DNA from: Chloroflexota bacterium
GTDB lineage: Bacteria > Chloroflexota > UBA6077 > FW602-bin22 > JAMCYS01
Assembly: GCA_023473795.1 (NCBI GenBank)
Contig: JAMCYS010000015.1
Span: 23,183-87,182 of the forward strand
Reading direction: 5' to 3'
Length of the DNA: 64,000 bases
A program made the position numbers and the translations under genes. Numbering within the stretch: position 1 is the stretch's first letter; each line of letters begins with the position of its first letter. The notes beneath the pieces are model-generated. The model was not told the DNA's origin. It searched no databases and saw only the letters and a list, made by a program, of their open reading frames with translations. Positions 36,690 through 45,704 of this stretch are shown piece after piece.

Positions 36690-37882
36690 GCCAGCACCGC
36701 CACGTTCTCGATGTGGTAGGTCTGGGGAAAGAGGTCGACCGGCTGGACAGAAAGCAGGGAGAGGCCAGCGTCGACGAGGTAGCGAAGGTCGCGCGCCAGG
36801 GTAGCCGTGTCGCAGGAAACGTAGGCGAGGCGGCGCGGCCGCAGGCTCACCAGCGACGCGAGGACCTCCGGACGGCAGCCGGCCCGCGGAGGGTCGACTA
36901 TCACGGCATCCACCCTCTCGGACAACCCGGGCAAGACTTCCTCCGTGGCGCCGTGGATCAGTTCCACGTTCGACAGCCCGCTCGCATTGTGCCTGGCATC
37001 GGCGAGCGCCGCCGCCGAACCTTCGATGCCGACGACGCGGCCGACTCGGCCGGCCAACAAAACCCCGAACGTGCCAACCCCGCAGTAGGCGTCCAACATG
37101 GTATCCTCCGGCCGCAGGGACAGCCCCTCTTCAACCAACCGCGCCAGGACCTCTGCCTGTGGCGTATTGACCTGGAAGAACGAAGCGGCGGAGACGCGGA
37201 AACGCTGGCCGCCCAACTCCTCTTCGAAGAAGGGCTGGCCGGTGGCGACGACGCCATCGGCGGCGGGTATTTGGGGCGCCACGAGCATCTGCCCCGTGCG
37301 GGTGCCGTAGCGCACCGAGACGTTGAAGAAGTGGCGGCAACGACCGCGCAGCAGCCTGAGCGCCTCGTCGATCTTGGGATCCATTATGCGGCAGTACTCG
37401 ATGTCCACAAGGGCTCGGCTGGCATGGCGGGTGAAGCCGAGCCGGCCGTCCCGGAAAGCGGAGAAGCGAGCGTGGTTGCGGTAGCCCCAAGGCTCGTCCA
37501 TCCCCAGCACCGGCAGGACGGGCGCATCCGCTAAGCCGCCCAGGCGGCGCAGCTGCTCGCGCACGACCCCTTCTTTGAGCGTCAGCTGCCGCGGGTAGGC
37601 CAGGTGCTGGAACTGGCAGCCGCCGCAGTCTTCGAAGTAGCGGCAAGGCGCCGCCACCCGGTCGAGCGAGGGCGAGTGCACCTCCAGCACCCGGGCGCGG
37701 GCGAAGTCCGGCTTTTCGCGGAAGACGCGGGCGGTCACCTCTTCGCCGGGGATGCCGCCGATGACGAAGACCACCTTGCCGTCGATGCGACCCAACGCCT
37801 CGCCGCCGTAGGCGAAGCCATCCAGCTGGAGACGGATTACCTGGTCCAAGGGCGCTCTATCTCTCCCTCCGCCGGGCGGCAA
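36674..37882 (-). CDS. TrmA/RlmD-family RNA (uracil-5-)-methyltransferase
   Basis: TRAM-like N-terminus, CRYFEDCGGCQFQHLAYPRQL Fe-S motif, DAYCGVGTFGVLLA, VDPPRAGC, YVSCDTATLARDL. Confidence 0.92.
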   Translation of the reverse strand: MPPGGGRDRAPLDQVIRLQLDGFAYGGEALGRIDGKVVFVIGGIPGEEVTARVFREKPDFARARVLEVHSPSLDRVAAPCRYFEDCGGCQFQHLAYPRQLTLKEGVVREQLRRLGGLADAPVLPVLGMDEPWGYRNHARFSAFRDGRLGFTRHASRALVDIEYCRIMDPKIDEALRLLRGRCRHFFNVSVRYGTRTGQMLVAPQIPAADGVVATGQPFFEEELGGQRFRVSAASFFQVNTPQAEVLARLVEEGLSLRPEDTMLDAYCGVGTFGVLLAGRVGRVVGIEGSAAALADARHNASGLSNVELIHGATEEVLPGLSERVDAVIVDPPRAGCRPEVLASLVSLRPRRLAYVSCDTATLARDLRYLVDAGLSLLSVQPVDLFPQTYHIENVAVLAWEPD

Positions 37883-37908
37883 ATCGGCCGCCCACGAGGG
37901 CGGCCGAT
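37883..37908 (-). terminator. Hairpin between ftsH and rlmD-like gene
   Basis: atcggccgccc-acga-gggcggccgat. Confidence 0.55.
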
Positions 37909-37961
37909 GCCTCTGCGCACGCTATTATAGGGTGGCTAACCGGCGACCGGCAAACGGCCGG

Positions 37962-39752
37962 TCACCAGTCAACAGCAACGTGAGGACGCTGCAGCATCTC
38001 GTCTAGCTCGTCGCCCGACATGGTCTCAACCTCACGCAGATGCTCGGCGATCGCCACCAGCCTGTCCCGCTTGTCCAATAGGATCTCGCGCGCCGTCCGA
38101 TAGGACTCATCCACCAGGCTCAGAACCGCTTCGTCAACCTTGGTGGCAACAGACTCGCTGAGCGACTGCTCGCGTCCGTGCTCGTCTGACCTCCGGAAGG
38201 CGACCGTGCCCACGCCGCCCATGCCAAACTCGCAGACCATGCGGGTGGCGATCTCGGTGGCCTGGTGAATATCCTGCCGGGCGCCCGTGGTAACGTCGTC
38301 GAAGATGATCTCCTCCGCCGCGAAACCGCCCATCGCCGCCGCCATTTTCGCTTTGAGCTGCGTGCTGGTCAGCAGGTAGCGATCCTCCTTGGGCATTTGC
38401 ACGGTGATGCCCAGCGCCTGGCCTCGCGAAACGACGGAAACCTTGTGCACGGGGTCGCCGTTGGAGACGGTGCGCATGACGATGGCGTGGCCGACCTCGT
38501 GATAGGCGACGACCGACTTCTCCTGCTCGGTGATAACCCGGCTCTTGCGCTCCGGGCCCGCCACCACGCGCAGCAGCGCCTCCTCGATGTCCTTCATCGA
38601 GATGGCAGTGCGCCCATCGCGCGCCGTCAGGATCGCCGCTTCGTTCATGAGGTTGGCCAGGTCGGCTCCGGAAAAACCCGGGGTCTGCTGAGCGATCTTG
38701 TCCAAGGTCACTTCCGGCGCCAGTCGCTTGTCACGCGAGTGCACGGCCAGGATATGCTGGCGGCCGACGATGTCGGGCGGGTCCAGGGTCACTCGCCGAT
38801 CGAATCGTCCCGGCCGCAACAGGGCCCGGTCCAAGATGTCCGGGCGGTTGGTCGCGGCGATGACCACTACGTTGGTCTGGGAATCGAAGCCGTCCATCTC
38901 CACCAGCAGCTGGTTCAGCGTTTGCTCTCGTTCGTCGTTGCCACCGCCGACGCCCGCGCCGCGGTGCCGGCCGACGGCGTCGATTTCGTCGATGAACACG
39001 ATACAAGGCGCGTTGCGCTTGGCCATACGGAACAAGTCGCGCACCCGACTGGCGCCTACGCCGACGAACATCTCCACAAACTCAGAGCCGCTAATACTGA
39101 AGAACGGCACGCCGGCCTCGCCGGCCACAGCCTTGGAGATCAACGTCTTGCCGGTACCCGGCGGCCCCACCAGAAGGACGCCCCTGGGCACACGTGCGCC
39201 AACCTCGGTGAAACGCTGCGGGTCCTTGAGGAACTGGACCAGCTCGTTGAGCTCGATCTTCGCCTCTTCCACTCCCGCCACGTCGGCGAAAGTCACGCTG
39301 GGCCGGCCGACGTCGCTGACACGCGCCCGGCTGCGCCCAAAGGCGAACTGCTGGCTGTTGACACCGCCACCGCGAGAGACGAACAAGACCAAGCCGGCGA
39401 CGAGCAGGAATGGCACGGCGGCCAAGGCCAGGCCGGGCCAGTTGGCCTGGTCAGGGCTGCTGACCTCCACCGAGACGCCGTCACGGCGCAGGATCTCGCT
39501 GACCGGCTGCTGCGGCTCCTTCGCGGCCTGATATTGCTGGCCGTTCACGTCGGTGATCACTACCAGGTCGCCACTCACCCGGGCGTCTTTGATCTGGTGC
39601 TGTTCGGCCCGGTTTAGAATCTCGCTGATCGCCACTACCTGAGGCTGCACGGGCTGCGGGCGAGTGACGAGGAAGGCCGAAAGCAGCGCGAGCAGCGCCA
39701 CAAGAACTGCCACCCCCAAAACCAGCTTTCTCCGCCCCGACCATTTGCCCAT
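37962..39752 (-). CDS. ftsH: ATP-dependent zinc metalloprotease FtsH
   Basis: [47 protein letters not shown] and HEVGHAIV (HExxH). Confidence 0.97.
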   Translation of the reverse strand: MGKWSGRRKLVLGVAVLVALLALLSAFLVTRPQPVQPQVVAISEILNRAEQHQIKDARVSGDLVVITDVNGQQYQAAKEPQQPVSEILRRDGVSVEVSSPDQANWPGLALAAVPFLLVAGLVLFVSRGGGVNSQQFAFGRSRARVSDVGRPSVTFADVAGVEEAKIELNELVQFLKDPQRFTEVGARVPRGVLLVGPPGTGKTLISKAVAGEAGVPFFSISGSEFVEMFVGVGASRVRDLFRMAKRNAPCIVFIDEIDAVGRHRGAGVGGGNDEREQTLNQLLVEMDGFDSQTNVVVIAATNRPDILDRALLRPGRFDRRVTLDPPDIVGRQHILAVHSRDKRLAPEVTLDKIAQQTPGFSGADLANLMNEAAILTARDGRTAISMKDIEEALLRVVAGPERKSRVITEQEKSVVAYHEVGHAIVMRTVSNGDPVHKVSVVSRGQALGITVQMPKEDRYLLTSTQLKAKMAAAMGGFAAEEIIFDDVTTGARQDIHQATEIATRMVCEFGMGGVGTVAFRRSDEHGREQSLSESVATKVDEAVLSLVDESYRTAREILLDKRDRLVAIAEHLREVETMSGDELDEMLQRPHVAVDW

Positions 39753-40103
39753 GGCAAGTCCCCCTAGTAATCTCCCATCGGGCTATGCCGACGAGTATGC
39801 CCCGGTCGCCTTGGCCGGGGCAGCAGAATCGCTTGGTCCCCTGGGTCTCGACCGCAGCTAGTGGCAGCTGTACCGACACCGCTGAAGTTGTGCCGATTAT
39901 AGCACAAGCTAAGCAAGGCGAGCCAACTGCGGCGCCTGTTCGCCCGGCGGACGCTGTGTTATACTGGGCGCTACCAAATAAGCGCTCAACGGAGCAAGCG
40001 CGTGCGGCTTGGCGATAACCGGGGGAAGGGTCGCCTGCTGGTCGCCGTCGCCGGTCCCCGGCGCAGGCGTCGGGATTCGCGAGCGCCACCGAGGAGGTGT
40101 CCC

Positions 40104-41189
40104 GTGCGTCGATCTCTGCCCGTCTCTCTGCTCCTCGCCCTGCTGCTGCTCGTGAGCCTGCCGGCGTTGCCGGTCGCCGCCGACACAAACTATACGGTAC
40201 AGCCCGGCGACACCCTCTGGTCCATAGCCAGCGAGCACGACGTGACGGTGGAGACGGTCGTGGCCGCGAACGACATCACCAACCCAGACTACATCTTCTC
40301 CGGCCAAGTCCTGACTATTCCCACCACGGGCGGCAGCGCGCCCGCCTCAGCGCCGTCCGCTCCCCCGGCGGCCCAGCCGGCACCGGCCACCCCTGACCCC
40401 AGGAACGTTAGCGCGGGGCCAGGGTCGATTCTGGCCAAGCGTATGGTTGTCAGCTACTACGGCAATCCCTATTCCGGCTTAATGGGCGTGCTAGGGCAGC
40501 TGAGCAAGGACGAATTGGTGGCGGCACTCAAACGCCGGGCCGCTCAATACGAAGCGGCTTCGGGGCGCCCGGTTCAGCCGGCGATCCACTTCATCGCCAC
40601 AGTGGCGCAAGCCAGCGCCGGCAGCGATGGCATGTACCGAGCCCGCATGCCCCTGGAGGTGGCCCAGGAATACGCCCAGCTGGCAGCCAACAACGACATG
40701 CTCTTCATCCTGGATATCCAGTTTGGCCGTAGCACGGCGCAGGCGGAGATTCCGCCCTGGCTGCCGCTGCTCAAAGAGCCACACGTGCACCTGGCGATCG
40801 ACCCCGAGTTCGACATGTGGGGCAGCGAGCAGCCAGGGGCGGACCTGGGGCATATGATGGCCTACGAGGTCAACTACGCCTCCGACTACCTGTCCAACCT
40901 CGTGGCCCAGTACAACCTACCGAACAAGATGCTCATCGTCCACCAGTTCACGGCCAGCATGCTGCCCGACAAGCAGAACATCCAGACCAACCCGAACGTG
41001 GACTTGGTGATCGACATGGACGGCTTCGGTTACAGTTCGCTGAAGATCCAGCACTACGACTGGTACGTGCGGGACCAGGCGCCGCAGTTCGCCGGCATCA
41101 AGCTCTTCCTCGAGCACGATCCCGACCTGATGACCGCCGCCGACGTCATGGGGCTGACGCCGCCGCCGGATTTGGTCATCTACCAGTAA
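40104..41189 (+). CDS. LysM-domain secreted protein with C-terminal domain shared with 787-1923
   Basis: Signal peptide, YTVQPGDTLWSIASEHDVTVETVVAANDITNPDYIFSGQVLTIP, then VHLAIDPEFD, LIVHQF, VDLVIDMDGFG, GIKLFL. Confidence 0.85.
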   Translation: MRRSLPVSLLLALLLLVSLPALPVAADTNYTVQPGDTLWSIASEHDVTVETVVAANDITNPDYIFSGQVLTIPTTGGSAPASAPSAPPAAQPAPATPDPRNVSAGPGSILAKRMVVSYYGNPYSGLMGVLGQLSKDELVAALKRRAAQYEAASGRPVQPAIHFIATVAQASAGSDGMYRARMPLEVAQEYAQLAANNDMLFILDIQFGRSTAQAEIPPWLPLLKEPHVHLAIDPEFDMWGSEQPGADLGHMMAYEVNYASDYLSNLVAQYNLPNKMLIVHQFTASMLPDKQNIQTNPNVDLVIDMDGFGYSSLKIQHYDWYVRDQAPQFAGIKLFLEHDPDLMTAADVMGLTPPPDLVIYQ

Positions 41190-41288
41190 AGGACCACTCG
41201 CCAGGAGCAGGGCAGGCGGACCTACTTCTTGGCAACGGGACGTGACGCCGGGCATGGCTTCGGCTCAGGGCCTTTCCTTGGAGGCGGG

Positions 41289-41355
41289 GAGCGGACTGAA
41301 GTCCGCACTACCAACACGGTTTCTCGTCGTTCGTAGTGCGGACTTCAGTCCGCTC
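41289..41355. repeat. Nested palindromic (REP-like) element
   Basis: gagcggactgaagtccgcactac - 21 nt - gtagtgcggacttcagtccgctc, 23-nt perfect arms; each arm contains gcggact-ga-agtccgc. Confidence 0.85.
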
Positions 41356-41425
41356 CGGTCTCATTGTCACAGGGCAGAAGCCCCTGTCGGGCGAGAAGCC
41401 CCCGGGGCCTTGCAAGCCTGACAAC

Positions 41426-41740
41426 CTAGCCGCGCCGCAGCTGCCGCCAGGCAGCGACGGCGAGCGAGCGCAGCGCAGTCCAGGCGGCCGCGCCGCCGAT
41501 CAGGGCGGCAGTGGCGACCGGTTCGCGGGCGGCGGCAGCAACCGCTACCGGACCGGCACCGAGCACCTCAGCCGCCTGGCTGTCGTCCACGTCGAAATCG
41601 ACTCCGTTCTGGCGCAAAAGGTCAAGCTCCGCTTGTGAGAGGATGCCCACCTTGCCCAAGAAGGACACCCGAAACGGGTAGTTCTCTGGCTGATCGAACA
41701 AGGCCTGCCGCTGAGCGGGACTCATCTGCGAGTACAGCAT
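41426..41740 (-). CDS. Small hypothetical protein at the end of the CydA-like/Rieske operon
   Basis: MLYSQMSPAQRQALFDQPENYPFRVSFLGKVGILSQAELDLLRQNGVDF...; ATG at 41740. Confidence 0.6.
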   Translation of the reverse strand: MLYSQMSPAQRQALFDQPENYPFRVSFLGKVGILSQAELDLLRQNGVDFDVDDSQAAEVLGAGPVAVAAAAREPVATAALIGGAAAWTALRSLAVAAWRQLRRG

Positions 41741-41747
41741 CGCCCTC

Positions 41748-42353
41748 TCACCGCCCCTGATCTTCAGCCGCCTGGGGGCGGCCAAAGACAGTGCCCTCGC
41801 CAGGATAAACCACCGCGCCCGCGCTCTGTTGCCGCGCCAGACTGCGGGCGTAGGCGATGACCTGCCAGCGTGCCTGAACGTCGAACCGACCTTGCCAATC
41901 TGGCATGACCGTCTGCGGCACGCCCTCGCTGACCCACCAGAAGACGTAGTCTTCGTGGTTCTGGAAGGCATTGACCATCGGCGGAGCGCCAAAGTCGGCA
42001 GGCTTCGGTTCGAGGTAGGCAGCCATAGGGCCGAGTCCGTTGCCCCTAGCACCGTGGCAATCGAGACAGGACGGCTTGTAGGCGGAGTACAGCGCTCGCC
42101 CGACCGCCAGCGCCTGGGCGTCGTTCGGCGCATAGGGGTTGCGCAAGCCCCGGTAAGCCGGCGGGATGTCGCCGCCGATGTAGCCGGGCGGTGGTCCCTC
42201 TCCAATGAGCGGCCGGGGCTGCCAGGGGACGTAGCAGCCCGACAGGCCCAAGCAGCACAGCAGCAAGGCAAGTGGCCAGACGTGGCGACCTGCCCAGCGC
42301 CCCGACTCGGCCGGTGCGCCCTTTCTGGTTAGGTGCCCGCCCGGAGCAGTCAT
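41748..42353 (-). CDS. Monoheme cytochrome c lipoprotein
   Basis: CLGLSGC lipobox-like, CLDCHGARGNGLGPMAA. Confidence 0.85.
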   Translation of the reverse strand: MTAPGGHLTRKGAPAESGRWAGRHVWPLALLLCCLGLSGCYVPWQPRPLIGEGPPPGYIGGDIPPAYRGLRNPYAPNDAQALAVGRALYSAYKPSCLDCHGARGNGLGPMAAYLEPKPADFGAPPMVNAFQNHEDYVFWWVSEGVPQTVMPDWQGRFDVQARWQVIAYARSLARQQSAGAVVYPGEGTVFGRPQAAEDQGR

Positions 42354-43711
42354 ACGTCACCTACCTTGGGGGCAGGCAGGCCCCGTTCGGGTTCACCTAC
42401 CGGCGCTGATTGGAAGTGCGACGCGGGACCGGCCGGGGTCGGAGTGGGCAGCAAGGTCGGGAAGGCCTCCGGCTGATCCAGCTGCTGCTGGTAGTAGATG
42501 AGGAAAGGAACGCGCGAGTTCTCGCGGATGAAACCCATCAGGGCCATCATGAAACTGGCGAAGACCGCCAGGGTCAGGAGCAGGTACTGCGCCTGTCGCC
42601 CTCTGCCCCCCAAATAGCCCCAACGCAACCCCTTGCGCAGCCGCCCCACGTAGGTTGCCACGGCGAAGATCGCGCTGAGCGTCAGTCCCGCGAACGCGAT
42701 GTACTTCCAGGGCTGCATCGCCCCCAGTGGGTTGACCCAGTTGATCCACATGTATTCCTGGCTGGGACCGATTACCCTCGGCATCAGTAACACCACGGCA
42801 GAGAGCGCGGCGACGGCCAGTAGGGACTGCATCCGCCTGTAGCCCGAGCGGTCGCTCTTGCCCAACTGCCACAGCATGTAGAGCATGCTCAGGAGGAACA
42901 GCACGCTCAGGAAGGCCACCTGCAGCAGGAAGAGCCAGGAGTTGTGGGTGCGCATCATAGCGTTGAAGGCGCCCGGTGAGACGGCCCTGATTTCCTCTAC
43001 GTACTCGATGCCGATCGCCGGCTGCAGAAAAAGAAACCCCAGGCCGGCGAGGAGACCCAGGCTGCCCAGCCAATCGTAGTAGGCGTGGTCCGCCGGCTCA
43101 CGCGAGCGGAGGGCGCGGAAGGCGGCATAGCCGGCGACCAGGAAGCCGGCAAAGGAGATGTCGCCCACTATCCGATGCATGTCCAGGGGAATGGCCGTGG
43201 CGTTGAACAAGACGCGCAGAAACTCCTCCGGGGGGGCAGGCGTAAGCATGTAGCTGGCAACCACGTCGATCAGGCTCTGCTGGAAGTAGGCCGCCACGAT
43301 CAACGCCCCGCCAAGGGAGAGGTGCACCCAGCGAAAACGCTCCAGATGCTCCCAGGTGAAATACCAGGGGAGCAGGTAGAGGATGGTCAGGGCGAACGTA
43401 ATACCCTCAAGGAAGAGGGCCCAGAAGCTCGTACGCAGGATGGTGTACCAGAAAGTGGGAAAGAAGATCGTGGCGAAGAACATCACCATGAAGGCGAGCA
43501 CCGCGCCGGTGCTGTAGACCAAGGCGGCCGTCTTGCCCAGGCCCCGCGCCACCCGCATCAGATTGTCGCCCCCGAACACCAGGGCGAAGAACTCGCAGGC
43601 CACGGCGATCGTGAAGATGCCGATGAGAAAGGCGGCGAACTGGACGTGGGTGAGGAAGAGGAGAGCAATGACGAAACGGCGGGCCAGCTCCGGGACCGCG
43701 GTTGGTTCCAC
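42350..43711 (-). CDS. CydA-like (cytochrome bd oxidase subunit I family) membrane protein
   Basis: FLTHVQFAAFLIGIFTIAVACEFFALV, NATAIPLDMHRIVGDISFAGFLVAGYAAFRAL; no CydB seen nearby. Confidence 0.78.
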   Translation of the reverse strand: MEPTAVPELARRFVIALLFLTHVQFAAFLIGIFTIAVACEFFALVFGGDNLMRVARGLGKTAALVYSTGAVLAFMVMFFATIFFPTFWYTILRTSFWALFLEGITFALTILYLLPWYFTWEHLERFRWVHLSLGGALIVAAYFQQSLIDVVASYMLTPAPPEEFLRVLFNATAIPLDMHRIVGDISFAGFLVAGYAAFRALRSREPADHAYYDWLGSLGLLAGLGFLFLQPAIGIEYVEEIRAVSPGAFNAMMRTHNSWLFLLQVAFLSVLFLLSMLYMLWQLGKSDRSGYRRMQSLLAVAALSAVVLLMPRVIGPSQEYMWINWVNPLGAMQPWKYIAFAGLTLSAIFAVATYVGRLRKGLRWGYLGGRGRQAQYLLLTLAVFASFMMALMGFIRENSRVPFLIYYQQQLDQPEAFPTLLPTPTPAGPASHFQSAPVGEPERGLPAPKVGDV

Positions 43712-43750
43712 TGCTTACCTCCTTGCTACCGAGATGGCTGGCGCCGGGGC

Positions 43751-44944
43751 CTAGCCGGGAGAACCGACGAAGTCGTAATTGAAGACCCGCGAGGCGCCTA
43801 ACAGGGCCAGGACCAGGATCGAGAGAATGACAACCGCCATGAACATCACCGCTAGGGGCCGTGACTGGGGCTTCAGGGCCGGGTTGCGATCCAACCAGGG
43901 CAGCAAATAGAAGACGACCACCATCACAGTGGGCACCCCGATCACCGCGAAGGGGATCAGCCAGGCCCCGGGGAACAGCAGCAGTAGCTGGTCGAGGAAC
44001 AGCCAGAACCACATCGATGAGGGCGCGTACGTAGTGGTCGAAGGGTCGATAGGCTCCTCGATCGGCACCCGGAAGGTCAGGGCGATGAGAAACACGACGA
44101 GAAAGATGGCGCCGGTGACCACGGCCTCTTTGAACATGTGGTGGGGGAAGAACCAGGTGGTGCGCCAGGGCAGATTCACCTTGCGACTTTCCGGACTCAG
44201 CACCTCGCGGCGGACCTTTGCCTGCGAGGCCAGTTCGTCCTCGTCGGGCGGCTCAGCCTCTGCCGGCTCCGGTTCGTAGTTGACCCAGGAGCCAAACTGC
44301 CCTTGAATCACGACCAGGGCGACATGAACGGTGGCCAGCACCACCAGGCCCACCGGCAGCAGCCAGACGTGAAAGGTGAAGGTCCGAGTAAGCGTGAGCG
44401 AGCTGATGGTCTCGCCGCCCCGCCAGAGAGCCGCCAATCCCGGGCCGATGATGGGGGTCCAACCCGCGATGGTCGTCCCGACCACGGCGTCGAAGTAGCC
44501 GCCTTGGTCCCAGCGCAGAATGCCACCGGTGAAGGCAGTCGCTACCATCAGGATGAGCAGGGTGACACCCAAGACCCAGGCCAGCTCTCGCGGCGCCTTG
44601 TAGGCCGCCGAGAAGAAGGTACGGGCCATGTGAGCCCCGATCAGAAGAACCAGCGCCACCATGTTCCAGTAATGGAGTCCCCGCACCAGCCAGCCCAGGT
44701 AGACCTCGTTTTGAATGTAGGACACGGACTCCCGGGCGTGGTCCCAGGAGGGCACGTAGAAGAACATCAAGAAGATGCCGGTCGCGATCTGAATGAAGAC
44801 GAGGACGAAAAGTGCCGCTCCCAGGGTGTACCACCAGCCACCGCGCTCTGGCACGGGGTCGCTGAGAAGCCGGTTCAGGGTCCGCCGCCAGGGCAGACGA
44901 CGGTCCAGGCCATCGACCAGTGGCGCGAAGAGCCTGTACAACAC
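43751..44944 (-). CDS. Full-length cytochrome b with altered Qo motif
   Basis: GLHYWNMVALVLLIGAHMARTFFSAAYKAPRELAWVLGV, FTFHVWLLPVGLVVLATVHVALV; SMWF where PEWY is expected. Confidence 0.88.
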   Translation of the reverse strand: MLYRLFAPLVDGLDRRLPWRRTLNRLLSDPVPERGGWWYTLGAALFVLVFIQIATGIFLMFFYVPSWDHARESVSYIQNEVYLGWLVRGLHYWNMVALVLLIGAHMARTFFSAAYKAPRELAWVLGVTLLILMVATAFTGGILRWDQGGYFDAVVGTTIAGWTPIIGPGLAALWRGGETISSLTLTRTFTFHVWLLPVGLVVLATVHVALVVIQGQFGSWVNYEPEPAEAEPPDEDELASQAKVRREVLSPESRKVNLPWRTTWFFPHHMFKEAVVTGAIFLVVFLIALTFRVPIEEPIDPSTTTYAPSSMWFWLFLDQLLLLFPGAWLIPFAVIGVPTVMVVVFYLLPWLDRNPALKPQSRPLAVMFMAVVILSILVLALLGASRVFNYDFVGSPG

Positions 44945-44956
44945 GGTTCGTACCTC

Positions 44957-45472
44957 CTAGGTCGAAACGCCCCGGCGGACGATGCGGTTGGCGACGTACA
45001 GATCGCTGCCCTGCACCCGGGTGGGCAGGAGCGGCAGGTCCGCGGCGGGCGGGCCGCCCATTAGCTGACCCCAGCGGTCGTACATCCCCCCGTGACAGGG
45101 ACAAAGGATCTGCTGGCGCCAGGCCAGCCAGCGCACGGAGCAGCCCATGTGCGTGCAGGTGTTGGAGAAGGCCAGGATTTCCTCGCCGCGCCGAATGACG
45201 AACACTCCCGTGATGATCCGGTAACCGGCTGCTCTATCCTCCGGCTGGAAAGCCACGCGGAACTCCTTCGGTTCTGCATCCACGACCTCGTCCAGGGCGC
45301 AGAGCCTGACCCACTCCTCCGGCAGACGTTTGGTGACGGCCTCAAAGAAGTAACCAATGAGCGGCACGGCCACGGCCAGGGTCACCGCGCCCCCGATACC
45401 CGTGATGGCCATTTCGCGCAGGAAGCGCCGGCGTCCCGATGGCCGCACGTAAGCACCTTCCGAGCGCATCAT
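44957..45472 (-). CDS. Rieske 2Fe-2S protein
   Basis: CTHMGCSVRW, CPCHGGMYDRWG; N-terminal RRRFLREMAITGIGGAVTLAVA. Confidence 0.92.
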   Translation of the reverse strand: MMRSEGAYVRPSGRRRFLREMAITGIGGAVTLAVAVPLIGYFFEAVTKRLPEEWVRLCALDEVVDAEPKEFRVAFQPEDRAAGYRIITGVFVIRRGEEILAFSNTCTHMGCSVRWLAWRQQILCPCHGGMYDRWGQLMGGPPAADLPLLPTRVQGSDLYVANRIVRRGVST

Positions 45473-45693
45473 TGCTGACCCCAGAAGAAGGCTTGATAGA
45501 CGAAGGTGACGAAGAGCAGCAAGAAGAGCAGCCCCGTATTGATCACAACGCCGATCAATATCAGCGCCGAACGTCGATGCTCGTGCCAGACTTTCCCAAG
45601 CTGGGAGAGCACCACGCCCAACGGCAACAGGCCGAGGAAGAAGAGAAACCCACCTAGAACCACCACGAAGACAACCGCCGGCTCGTTCTTCAT
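45469..45693 (-). CDS. Small two-helix membrane protein in cytochrome operon
   Basis: VVFVVVLGGFLFFLGLLPLGVVL and LILIGVVINTGLLFLLLFVTFVYQAFFW; overlaps Rieske start. Confidence 0.65.
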   Translation of the reverse strand: MKNEPAVVFVVVLGGFLFFLGLLPLGVVLSQLGKVWHEHRRSALILIGVVINTGLLFLLLFVTFVYQAFFWGQQ

Positions 45694-45704
45694 AGCGCTG
45701 CTCC

